Source: Bacillota bacterium
GTDB lineage: Bacteria; Bacillota; Sulfobacillia; Sulfobacillales; Sulfobacillaceae
DNA length: 6,050 nucleotides
Direction of reading: 5' to 3'
NCBI GenBank assembly: GCA_023488565.1
Contig: JAMDDZ010000028.1
Location: 1-6,050, forward strand
The notes beneath the pieces were generated by a model that did not search any database, was not told where the DNA came from, and worked only from the letters and a program-made list of their open reading frames with translations. The translations under genes were made by a program, and so were the position numbers. The number at the start of each line of letters is the position of its first letter. The stretch's first letter is position 1. Below are positions 1 to 5,575 of this stretch, piece after piece.

Positions 1-564
1 CAACAACACGACCGAGTAACTCGATCTCAAGCCGCCAACACCATAGTGTGGAACGGAAGCGGCTGGGCCGGCGACAACACCGATGTGTTGGCGCTGTCTC
101 AAATGCTCCCTTGGGGAGAAGGCAAAACAGCCTTAATTTTGGGTTCTGGAGGCGTTGCCAGAGCCAGCTGGGTGGCTTTAACAGACCGGGGGTATCATGT
201 GACGATTATGGCTCGCCATCCTGAGCGGGTGTGGCCGGGTCCAACCACGATACCCTGGGATTGGGGCGCCTTGGCATGGAACTTTGACGTGATAGTCAAT
301 GCCACACCACTGGGACAGCGCGGCGAGGAGTCGTTTGACACATCGGCATTACCTCTCCTATCTCAACCGATTACGGTCGTGGATTGGGTCTATAACCCGC
401 GGATGACGCCATTGTTAAAGTGGGGTCAAATAAATGCGGATGCCCAACTGATCGACGGACTGTCTTTGCTTATTTCGCAGGCAAAATGGGCTTGGATGGT
501 TTGGTTTGGCCACATGGCACCAGAACGGGTGTTTGAAGAGGCGGTAAAATGGTCTCCTCTTTAA
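1..564 (+). CDS. aroE: Shikimate dehydrogenase AroE, C-terminal part (5' end outside the window)
   Basis: AroE reduces 3-dehydroshikimate to shikimate with NADPH in the cytosolic shikimate pathway. The frame is open from base 1 to the TAA at 562-564, giving 187 visible residues. The catalytic Lys region of the N-terminal substrate domain is therefore missing. Visible motifs (window residue numbers) are Asn14-Thr15 of the 'NT' substrate motif; GDNTD at 24-28 with the catalytic Asp; a glycine-rich nucleotide loop (LGSGGVARA) just after base 136; NATPLG near base 300, where the family usually has NATSxGM; and VYNPRMTPLL followed by DGLSLLISQA with the C-terminal Gln. The usual NRT/NADP-phosphate motif reads ARH, so Asn and Thr are replaced while Arg remains; cofactor preference cannot be judged from this. 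The 3' end overlaps the next gene by 16 bases. The shikimate dehydrogenase family is clear; the paralogue quinate/shikimate dehydrogenase YdiB is less likely given the aro neighbours. Confidence 0.93.
   Translation, partial: QQHDRVTRSQAANTIVWNGSGWAGDNTDVLALSQMLPWGEGKTALILGSGGVARASWVALTDRGYHVTIMARHPERVWPGPTTIPWDWGALAWNFDVIVNATPLGQRGEESFDTSALPLLSQPITVVDWVYNPRMTPLLKWGQINADAQLIDGLSLLISQAKWAWMVWFGHMAPERVFEEAVKWSPL
535..541 (+). promoter_or_regulatory. Ribosome binding site for the prepilin peptidase gene, inside aroE
   Basis: GAAGAGG ends 7 bases before the ATG at 549. A second in-frame ATG at 564 forms a TAATG overlap with the aroE stop but sits 22 bases from this site and has no purine-rich site of its own. 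The spacing favours the start at 549. Confidence 0.5.
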
Positions 565-1142
565 TGGCGTTGACATGGATTGTCTTGTTTTGGCAAATGC
601 CTGTCGAGTGGTGGGGGGGACAAGCCGCTATCGCCAGCAATCTTCGATGGATCGCAACGCTGGTGATGGCAGCGACCACCGTGGTAGTTCTGGTGGTGCT
701 GCGCTCTTATGATCCTTGGGTGGCGGTAGGGTACCTTGGGTTGTGGTTAGTAATAGCGATGGTTGACGCCACGGAACGAATTATCCCCAATCGCCTGGTG
801 ACGCTTTCCCTAGCTTGGAGTTTTGCCACCTACCCGTGGACTCATTTTTTTGTTGTGACTTCGGTGGCATGTGGCTTAGGCCTCGGATTGCTGCTGTTGC
901 TGGTCCACATCTTGACACGGGGCGGTCTCGGTATGGGTGACGTGAAGTATAGCGTGGCGTTAGGCGTGGCTCTTGGCTGGCCTGAAGGTCTTTTGGCGTT
1001 GGTGGCTGGGATTTGGGCGGCTGGGCTCTATGCCTTGGTATTGGTGCTGGCGCGTAAGGCTAAACGGCATGACAGTATCCCACTAGGCCCTTTTTTAGTG
1101 TTGGGAGGCCTGTTGGGTCTTATGGGCGCCATAGGTCATTAA
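549..1142 (+). CDS. Short A24-family prepilin peptidase (peptidase domain only)
   Basis: This is a predicted integral-membrane aspartyl protease that would cleave the leader peptide of type IV pilin-like proteins at the cytoplasmic face. The 197-residue protein is very hydrophobic, with about six or seven likely membrane segments (for example residues 32-51, 56-72, 99-120 and 147-168). Both catalytic motifs are present: Asp73 in VDATERIIPNRL, matching the Dx(5-6)IPN motif, and Asp131 in GMGDVK, matching GxGD. The C-terminal IPLGPF at 177-182 is also typical. Full PilD/ComC proteins are about 230-290 residues and carry an N-terminal methyltransferase domain with cysteine pairs; here there is no such domain and no CxxC, so the protein resembles TadV/CpaA or archaeal single-domain enzymes in layout. 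Start 549 was chosen on ribosome-site spacing; it overlaps aroE by 16 bases, suggesting coupled translation. The family call is firm. Which pilin-like substrates it processes cannot be told, as none is in the window. Confidence 0.85.
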   Translation: MVSSLMALTWIVLFWQMPVEWWGGQAAIASNLRWIATLVMAATTVVVLVVLRSYDPWVAVGYLGLWLVIAMVDATERIIPNRLVTLSLAWSFATYPWTHFFVVTSVACGLGLGLLLLLVHILTRGGLGMGDVKYSVALGVALGWPEGLLALVAGIWAAGLYALVLVLARKAKRHDSIPLGPFLVLGGLLGLMGAIGH

Positions 1143-1218
1143 CAGACTTGAGCGTTTGTTTAGGGCGTTGGTGATGTAATATTAGAATCAAAATTTTGGG
1201 TCGGGGGAGAAAAGGCAC

Positions 1219-2376
1219 ATGGCACAATGGCGGTGGCTGACGGCAGGAGAATCACATGGACCGGGGCTGGTTGGGATTGTTGAAGGGGTACCTGCTGGGG
1301 TGACGTTAACCCGCGACCTGATAGATGGAGATTTGGCGCGTCGGCAGCAAGGGTACGGACGGGGAGGCCGAATGGCCATTGAGCGAGACCAGGTCAAGAT
1401 TTTTGGTGGAGTGCGCCATGGACGAACGTTGGGGGGACCTGTCGCTTTATTGGTAGAAAATCGAGATTTTGCCAATTGGGCTGAAAGTATGTCACCGGAT
1501 CCGGCAACACCAGATCGTGTAGTGACCAGACCCCGGCCTGGACATGCCGACTTAGTCGGCGGGATTAAATACGGACATCGGGATTTGCGCAATGTGCTGG
1601 AAAGGGCGTCCGCGCGGGAGACTACGATGCGGGTGGCGTTGGGCGCCGTTGCACGTAGTTTCCTTCAGGGTTTAGGAATACATGTGGTAGGGCACGTCAT
1701 TTCCATCGGGTCGATTCGTGTCCGGCCCGCGGATTGGAAATTGGAGGATTTCGAACGTGCGGAGACGTCTCCGGTTCGGGTTTTGGATTCTGAGGCCGAA
1801 GCTATGATGATGTCGTTGATCGATGACGCCAAAGCCGCTGGGGACACTTTGGGCGGCACCTTTGAAATTGTGGCTTTTGGATTGCCGGTAGGTCTCGGCA
1901 GTTATGTGCACTGGGATCGTCGCTTGGAAGCGCAATTAGCCCAGGCCTTGCTGTCCATCCCGGCGATGAAGGCAGTGGAAGTGGGAACAGGTTTTCAACA
2001 AGCCGACCTCGCAGGATCCCAAGTGCATGATGCAATATGGTGGGAACAAGATGCCGGCTTTACTCGGCGCAGTAATCGGGCTGGAGGACTCGAAGGCGGC
2101 ATTACCACGGGGATGCCATTGACCGTGAGGGTGGGCATGAAACCGTTGTCCACCCTGATGTCGCCTTTAGGATCATTTGACATTGAATCCAAAGAGCCGT
2201 TTTTGGCACAAGTGGAACGATCCGATGTGACGGCAGTTCCGGCCGCAGTGACCATTGGCGAAGCTATGGTCTTGCATGTATTGGCCAGAGCCATGCTCGA
2301 GAAGTTTGGCGGCGACAGCCTGGAGGAAATTCATGAGCGAGTGGAAAGTTGGCGAGCCAAGGTTCGCACGTTTTAA
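1219..2376 (+). CDS. aroC: Chorismate synthase
   Basis: AroC converts 5-enolpyruvylshikimate-3-phosphate to chorismate by a 1,4-elimination of phosphate that needs reduced FMN; this is the last common step to the aromatic amino acids and folate. The 385-residue protein has the length expected for the bacterial family. The first signature GESHGPGLVGIVEG lies at residues 10-23 with His13 in the active-site position. GHADLVGGIKYGHRDLRN follows at about 108-125, with His120 near the FMN region. ASARETTMRVALGAVA at 130-145 is the second signature. The C-terminal RSDVTAVPAA at 334-343 is the third. The ATG start fits family N-termini, with GGAG 9 bases upstream in a G-rich stretch. A 76-base gap separates it from the peptidase gene, so a separate promoter is possible but not evident. 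The 3' end contains the ribosome site and start of aroK. No anomalies were seen. Confidence 0.97.
   Translation: MAQWRWLTAGESHGPGLVGIVEGVPAGVTLTRDLIDGDLARRQQGYGRGGRMAIERDQVKIFGGVRHGRTLGGPVALLVENRDFANWAESMSPDPATPDRVVTRPRPGHADLVGGIKYGHRDLRNVLERASARETTMRVALGAVARSFLQGLGIHVVGHVISIGSIRVRPADWKLEDFERAETSPVRVLDSEAEAMMMSLIDDAKAAGDTLGGTFEIVAFGLPVGLGSYVHWDRRLEAQLAQALLSIPAMKAVEVGTGFQQADLAGSQVHDAIWWEQDAGFTRRSNRAGGLEGGITTGMPLTVRVGMKPLSTLMSPLGSFDIESKEPFLAQVERSDVTAVPAAVTIGEAMVLHVLARAMLEKFGGDSLEEIHERVESWRAKVRTF
2322..2326 (+). promoter_or_regulatory. Ribosome binding site of aroK, inside aroC
   Basis: GGAGG lies 6 bases before the ATG at 2333. It decides the aroK start: the same frame is open further upstream to an ATG at 2255, but the 26 extra residues it would add resemble no shikimate kinase and lie wholly within aroC. 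Confidence 0.75.
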
Positions 2377-2887
2377 GCCTCCCATTGTACTCATGGGTAT
2401 GATGGGGTCCGGTAAGACCACCGTTGGCCGTGTCTTGGCCCATGAACTCGGCTGGGGTTTTGAGGATTTGGATGCGGCGATTGTCCGGAGGACGGGTTTA
2501 GAGATAGCCGAGATATTTTCTCGCTATGGAGAAGAAGGCTTTCGGGAACGCGAACACCGATACCTGAAAGAAATGTTGTTGTCCTCTACCCCATTGGTAT
2601 TGGCCTTGGGCGGCGGAACAGTAGTACTGCCGGAAAATCGGGCATTGTTGCATGAGACGGCAGTGGTATGGCTTAAAGGCTCATTGCCTCTTTTATATTC
2701 GCGCGTAGCAGATGACGCCGGGAGACCGTTAGCCGGAGCGGGCTGGGAAGTGTTCGAGATGCGGTATCGCCAACGTGAGCCGTGGTTTCAGTCGTTGGCA
2801 TGGGCGATCGAGGATGTCGATGGGCGATCTTGTGAGGAGATTGCCCAAAACATTATTAGTATTTGGCAAAATGGAGTGCGGGAGTGA
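2333..2887 (+). CDS. aroK: Shikimate kinase
   Basis: AroK phosphorylates the 3-hydroxyl of shikimate with ATP, giving the substrate of EPSP synthase. From ATG 2333 the protein has 184 residues, close to the usual 165-180 with a short N-terminal tail. The P-loop GMMGSGKT is at residues 22-29 with Lys28. The shikimate-binding DxD is Asp45-Leu-Asp47. FRERE at 70-74 supplies the conserved Arg and Glu of the FRxxE motif. The GGG turn is at 93-95. The lid Arg is in GRPL at 130-133. The C-terminal substrate Arg is probably Arg148 in the RQREPWF stretch. All key residues are present, so the enzyme should be active. The first 44 bases overlap the end of aroC in another frame, and the stop is four bases before aroB, so translation of aroC, aroK and aroB is probably coupled. 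A gluconate kinase is the only near alternative; the DxD and FRxxE motifs and the neighbours argue against it. Confidence 0.95.
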   Translation: MSEWKVGEPRFARFKPPIVLMGMMGSGKTTVGRVLAHELGWGFEDLDAAIVRRTGLEIAEIFSRYGEEGFREREHRYLKEMLLSSTPLVLALGGGTVVLPENRALLHETAVVWLKGSLPLLYSRVADDAGRPLAGAGWEVFEMRYRQREPWFQSLAWAIEDVDGRSCEEIAQNIISIWQNGVRE

Positions 2888-2891
2888 GAGC

Positions 2892-3968
2892 ATGCCTACT
2901 TGGCATATAGAGAGTACAACGGCAAAAACCAGCCACATTATCTTGCGGCGTGGCATACTTGGCGAATTGAACCTAGAAGAGTGGGCTCCTGCTGGAACTC
3001 CAGTGTTTGTGATAGCTGACCCCATAGTGCTTGCCAAGCATCTAAATCTTGAGAAGCGGCTTGTTCAATGGGCTGGGCGAGATTCCATCTATCATTTGGA
3101 TATTAGCGAGCCCACCAAGAATTTAACCACCGTTGAGAACCTATATCGAGAATTTGGCGCTCGCCATGTGCGGCGCGATACAGTGGTGGTGGCGGTGGGA
3201 GGCGGGGTGCTTACGGACACGGTAGGCTATGCTGCAAGATAATGTGGCTGGTGTATTAAATGGATTGCCATACCCACCACTTTACTTGGCCAGGTCGATG
3301 CTGCAATTGGCGGCAAGGTGGCTGTTAATGTGGCGTGGGGAAAAAATCTAGTGGGTGCATTTCATCTCCCGCAGGCGGTAATTATTGATCCGCACGTGTT
3401 GTACACGCTTCCCATTCGACAATGGCGTGCTGGGGTAGGGGAGGTTATCAAATCGGCATTAATTGACGGGCAATGGTTGTGGGAGCGATTGAATCATGCG
3501 GTACCCGCGCTAGGCAGTGAAGAATGGGACTCGTTGGTGGAGGCGACTGCCGCAATAAAAATCGCGATTGTCAACAACGACCTCGAAGAGACGGCATCCC
3601 GGATGTATTTGAACTTTGGCCATACGGTGGCCCATGGACTGGAAAATTACTTGGGATACGGCCGGATTACCCATGGTGAAGCAGTAGCCATGGGCACTCG
3701 GATAGCTCTGGCATTGTCAGAAGACGTGTTGGGACTGGATGAGGCAGTGCGCCGAACCGTGGAACGCTGGATGGTAGAGTGGGAATTGCCACTGACAATA
3801 CCTCTGGCAAATTGGAGCGCTGTCTGGGAAGCGATGACCCAAGATAAAAAGTCTCGGGCGCACGGACTCCAGTGGGTTTTGTTGAAAAAAGTCGGTCAGC
3901 CTGTCATTTATCGCAACTTGCCTCAGTCGCAAGTACAAGATACCATGGAGCGAATTTTGAGTACATAA
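2892..3968 (+). pseudogene. aroB: 3-dehydroquinate synthase, interrupted by an in-frame TAA at codon 117
   Basis: Intact AroB converts DAHP to 3-dehydroquinate using NAD+ and a divalent metal, the second step of the shikimate pathway. The ATG at 2892 lies 4 bases after the aroK stop, with GGAG 7 bases upstream. The frame gives 116 residues, then TAA at 3240-3242, and continues in the same phase to the TAA at 3966-3968: 358 codon positions, the normal family length. Upstream motifs are ExxK at 73-76 and the NAD loop VGGGVLTD at 102-109. Downstream are IPTTLLGQVDAAIGGK at 127-142, GKNLVGAFH, GEVIK at 183-187, NFGHTVAH at 241-248 and THGEAVAMG. Metal ligands Glu184, His244 and His261 are all present. 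Codons 116-121 read Arg-stop-Cys-Gly-Trp-Cys where the family has a pattern ending in Arg-Gly. Motif conservation on both sides suggests either a very recent mutation or a sequence error. As written, the first piece lacks the metal site and the second has no good start; its first in-frame GTG is at 3318. Confidence 0.88.
3237..3254 (+). other. Lesion in aroB: premature TAA and six codons that do not fit the family
   Basis: Between the well-conserved Gly-Tyr-Ala-Ala (ending at 3236) and Ile-Lys-Trp (starting at 3255) there are exactly six codons, the number expected. They read Arg, stop, Cys, Gly, Trp, Cys. Shifted by two bases, the middle reads Ile-Met-Trp, which suits this segment better. 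This would fit a lost base near 3238 and a gained base near 3250-3254, though I cannot reconstruct a unique original. No change to the TAA alone would restore the Arg-Gly pair. Confidence 0.75.
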
Positions 3969-3999
3969 CGTTGGCATGCTTTCAATTGTATTGCGACGC

Positions 4000-4019
4000 G
4001 CTTGAGGGTATCATCAAGC
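4000..4019 (+). other. Possible RNA stem-loop in the aroB-gcvT gap
   Basis: GCTTGA at 4000-4005 pairs perfectly with TCAAGC at 4014-4019 around an 8-base loop. No run of T follows, so it is not a typical rho-independent terminator. It may be an RNA element of the gcvT leader, an RNA 3' end stabiliser for the aro transcript, or chance. Confidence 0.3.
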
Positions 4020-4023
4020 TGGA

Positions 4024-4066
4024 GTATGTCGGGACGGAAAGCTTCGTGAGCAACTCTGTGCCATAC
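4024..4066 (+). other. Possible closing stem next to the gcvT ribosome binding site
   Basis: GTATG at 4024-4028 can pair with CATAC at 4062-4066. The enclosed segment holds a short inner stem, GCTT at 4041-4044 with GAGC at 4048-4051 (one G-U pair), preceded by GGGACGGAAA. The 3' arm ends two bases before the gcvT ribosome site at 4069, so folding could affect initiation. I do not recognise a riboswitch class, and the glycine riboswitch core is not visible. Confidence 0.25.
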
Positions 4067-4068
4067 GG

Positions 4069-4074
4069 AAGGAG
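4069..4074 (+). promoter_or_regulatory. Ribosome binding site of gcvT
   Basis: AAGGAG lies 9 bases before the GTG at 4084, with six T residues between. It supports GTG as the start; no ATG with a comparable site exists nearby in frame. Confidence 0.75.
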
Positions 4075-4083
4075 ATTTTTTGC

Positions 4084-5175
4084 GTGAAAGACACCCCATT
4101 AACTTCGTGGCATCGCAACCATGGGGGCAAACTGGTGGAGTTTGGCGGATATTGGATGCCGTTGGATTACGGGTCTATCGTGGAGGAACATTTAGCGGTT
4201 CGGCAGCGGGCGGGGCTCTTCGATGTGTCCCACATGGGAGAATTTCTGGTTGAAGGTGTCAGCGCATCCCCGTTTCTTGATCATTTGCTTACCAACCCGC
4301 CTTCTCGGCTAAATGTCGGTCAGGCGTTGTATTCCCCGATGTGCTTGCCGACGGGAGGCACGGTGGATGACCTGTTGGTGTATCGACTAGATGAGAAGAA
4401 ATATCTTCTGGTGGTAAACGCGGCGAACATTGCCAAGGATTGGGACTGGGTGTCGCAAGCCAGCCAACATTGGCCATTGGTGACTCTGGCCAATGTGTCT
4501 GACACTACGGCACTATTAGCATTGCAAGGGCCTCAGGCTCAGTCCTTGCTGCAGCCACTGGCGTCAATTGACCTCAATACCGTGTCTTATTACCATTTTT
4601 CCCCCCAGGTGATGATAGACGGGGTTCCGGTTTTGCTGTCTCGAACGGGATACACCGGAGAAGAGGGATTTGAATTATATCTGGAGGGCAATGCAGCACC
4701 CACCGTCTGGCAATCGCTCATTGATCGTGGTGCCATTCCCGTGGGATTGGGGGCCCGCGATACACTGCGGTTGGAAGCTCGGTTGCCGCTCTATGGACAT
4801 GAATTGTCGGAAACCATTACGCCGTTGGAAGCCGGATTAGGCATGTTTGTCCGCTTCAAACAACCCGGAGATTTTATTGGCCGTGGCGCTTTAGAACGCC
4901 AAAAATCGGAGGGATTGCAGCGCAAGTTGGTTGGGTTAACTCTCGTCGGCGGAATTGCACGTGCCGGGTATCCGGTAATGGATGCCGAGGGGCATGCGGT
5001 TGGCATTGTCACGTCAGGCACACATTCACCCTCGTTGAAAAAACCCATTGCCTTGGCGTTGGTTGCGCTGCAGCAATCGGCGATTGGCACACCGCTGAGT
5101 GTGGAGATTCGGGGGAAAATGGTGCCGGCTCAGGTAGTCGCCACGCCATTTTACCGGCGGGGCACCCATCTTTAG
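4084..5175 (+). CDS. gcvT: Glycine cleavage system T protein (aminomethyltransferase)
   Basis: GcvT takes the aminomethyl group carried on the lipoyl arm of GcvH, releases ammonia and transfers the one-carbon unit to tetrahydrofolate, giving 5,10-methylene-tetrahydrofolate. The 363-residue length is normal. The N-terminal TPLTSWH is followed by FGGYWMPLDYGSIVEEH at 20-36 and GLFDVSHMGE at 44-53. GGTVDDLLVYR at 91-101 carries the conserved Asp pair (95-96) of the folate/catalytic site. VNAAN is at 111-115, LQGPQAQ at 148-154, SRTGYTGEEGFELY at 186-199 and GLGARDTLRLEA at 221-232. The C-terminal domain has TSGTHSPSLKKPIALALV at 310-327. These features separate it from dimethylglycine/sarcosine dehydrogenase relatives and from the YgfZ folate protein, which lack the full set. 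It starts the gcv block, 115 bases after aroB, and is followed by gcvH in the usual order. The start codon is GTG. Confidence 0.97.
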   Translation: MKDTPLTSWHRNHGGKLVEFGGYWMPLDYGSIVEEHLAVRQRAGLFDVSHMGEFLVEGVSASPFLDHLLTNPPSRLNVGQALYSPMCLPTGGTVDDLLVYRLDEKKYLLVVNAANIAKDWDWVSQASQHWPLVTLANVSDTTALLALQGPQAQSLLQPLASIDLNTVSYYHFSPQVMIDGVPVLLSRTGYTGEEGFELYLEGNAAPTVWQSLIDRGAIPVGLGARDTLRLEARLPLYGHELSETITPLEAGLGMFVRFKQPGDFIGRGALERQKSEGLQRKLVGLTLVGGIARAGYPVMDAEGHAVGIVTSGTHSPSLKKPIALALVALQQSAIGTPLSVEIRGKMVPAQVVATPFYRRGTHL

Positions 5176-5189
5176 GTATTAATTACATT

Positions 5190-5194
5190 GGAGG
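5190..5194 (+). promoter_or_regulatory. Ribosome binding site of gcvH
   Basis: GGAGG lies 4 bases before the first of two adjacent ATG codons (5199) and 7 bases before the second (5202). Spacing favours 5202, which also gives the family-like N-terminus M-x-I-P. Confidence 0.7.
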
Positions 5195-5201
5195 GATTAT
5201 G

Positions 5202-5570
5202 ATGAATATTCCGACGCACTTGCGTTATACCAAAGACCACGAATGGATCGCTTCAGACGGTACGGTAGGCATTACTGCGTTTGCCCAGGATGCCTTAGGG
5301 GATGTGGTGTTTGTTGAATTGCCAGAGGTGGGGCGTGAACTCAAGGCCGGCGAGGCGTTTGGCGTGGTCGAGTCCGTGAAGTCGGTGTCGGATTTGTACT
5401 GTCCCACCGATGGCACCGTGGCGGCAGTCAACACCAAACTGATCGACCAACCGGAACTAGTGAACCAGGATCCCTATGGCGAGGGCTGGATTATTCGACT
5501 GGATCCGCATCAGAGTGGTATGGAATTGTTATCGGCCGAGGATTATCAAAAAGAAACCGAAGGAGCCTAA
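5202..5570 (+). CDS. gcvH: Glycine cleavage system H protein (lipoyl carrier)
   Basis: GcvH carries a lipoic acid on one lysine and shuttles the aminomethyl intermediate from the P protein to GcvT, and then the reduced arm to dihydrolipoamide dehydrogenase. The 122-residue protein is close to the usual 125-130. It opens with LRYTKDHEWI at residues 6-15, then GITAFAQDALGDVVFVELPEVG, the standard H-protein core. The lipoyl lysine is Lys60 in VVESVKSVSDLY; the C-terminal half has NQDPYGEGWI. Beginning three bases earlier at 5199 would add one Met. It follows gcvT by 26 bases and precedes gcvPA by five, so the three are probably co-transcribed and translated in similar amounts. A lone H-like protein of the lipoate-relay type is an alternative in other contexts, but adjacency to gcvT and gcvPA makes the classical role very likely. 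No gene for lipoylation or for the L protein is in the window. Confidence 0.97.
   Translation: MNIPTHLRYTKDHEWIASDGTVGITAFAQDALGDVVFVELPEVGRELKAGEAFGVVESVKSVSDLYCPTDGTVAAVNTKLIDQPELVNQDPYGEGWIIRLDPHQSGMELLSAEDYQKETEGA
5561..5565 (+). promoter_or_regulatory. Ribosome binding site of gcvPA, overlapping the end of gcvH
   Basis: AGGAG sits within the last codons of gcvH, 10 bases before the TTG at 5576. A second purine run, AAAAGG at 5569-5574, is too close to the start to serve well. The arrangement implies coupled translation with gcvH. Confidence 0.5.
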
Positions 5571-5575
5571 AAGGA

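Noticed and set aside
1156..1188. Promoter ahead of aroC (TTGTTT with TAATAT, or the nearby TAGAAT)
   Set aside because: TTGTTT matches the -35 consensus in only three positions. Spacing is 15 bases to TAATAT and 21 to TAGAAT, so neither pair is convincing.
2255..2332. N-terminal extension of AroK
   Set aside because: The 26 codons lie fully within aroC, resemble no shikimate kinase sequence, and a strong ribosome site precedes the ATG at 2333.
1188..2421. Several minus-strand open frames opposite aroC
   Set aside because: They mirror aroC codon structure, have low-complexity Pro/Ser/Arg-rich translations, and show no recognisable domain.
3240..3242. Stop-codon recoding or selenocysteine in aroB
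   Set aside because: The codon is TAA, not TGA, no recoding signal is visible, and the neighbouring residues are also wrong for the family. Other genes here use TAA, TAG and TGA as normal stops.
3318..3968. A separate, independently translated short AroB protein
   Set aside because: The first in-frame GTG at 3318 falls inside the conserved GGKxAVN motif, with no ribosome site upstream, so it is only the distal part of the interrupted gene.
4000..4019. Rho-independent terminator after aroB
   Set aside because: The stem is perfect but AT-balanced and is followed by TGGAGTATG rather than a T-run.
4002..4030. Promoter for gcvT (TTGAGG with TATGTC, 17-base spacing)
   Set aside because: The -10 matches only three of six positions and the elements overlap the predicted stems; too weak to annotate.
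3969..4083. Glycine riboswitch upstream of gcvT
   Set aside because: Expected by gene context, but I could not find the conserved aptamer core segments, and the gap is too short for a tandem form.
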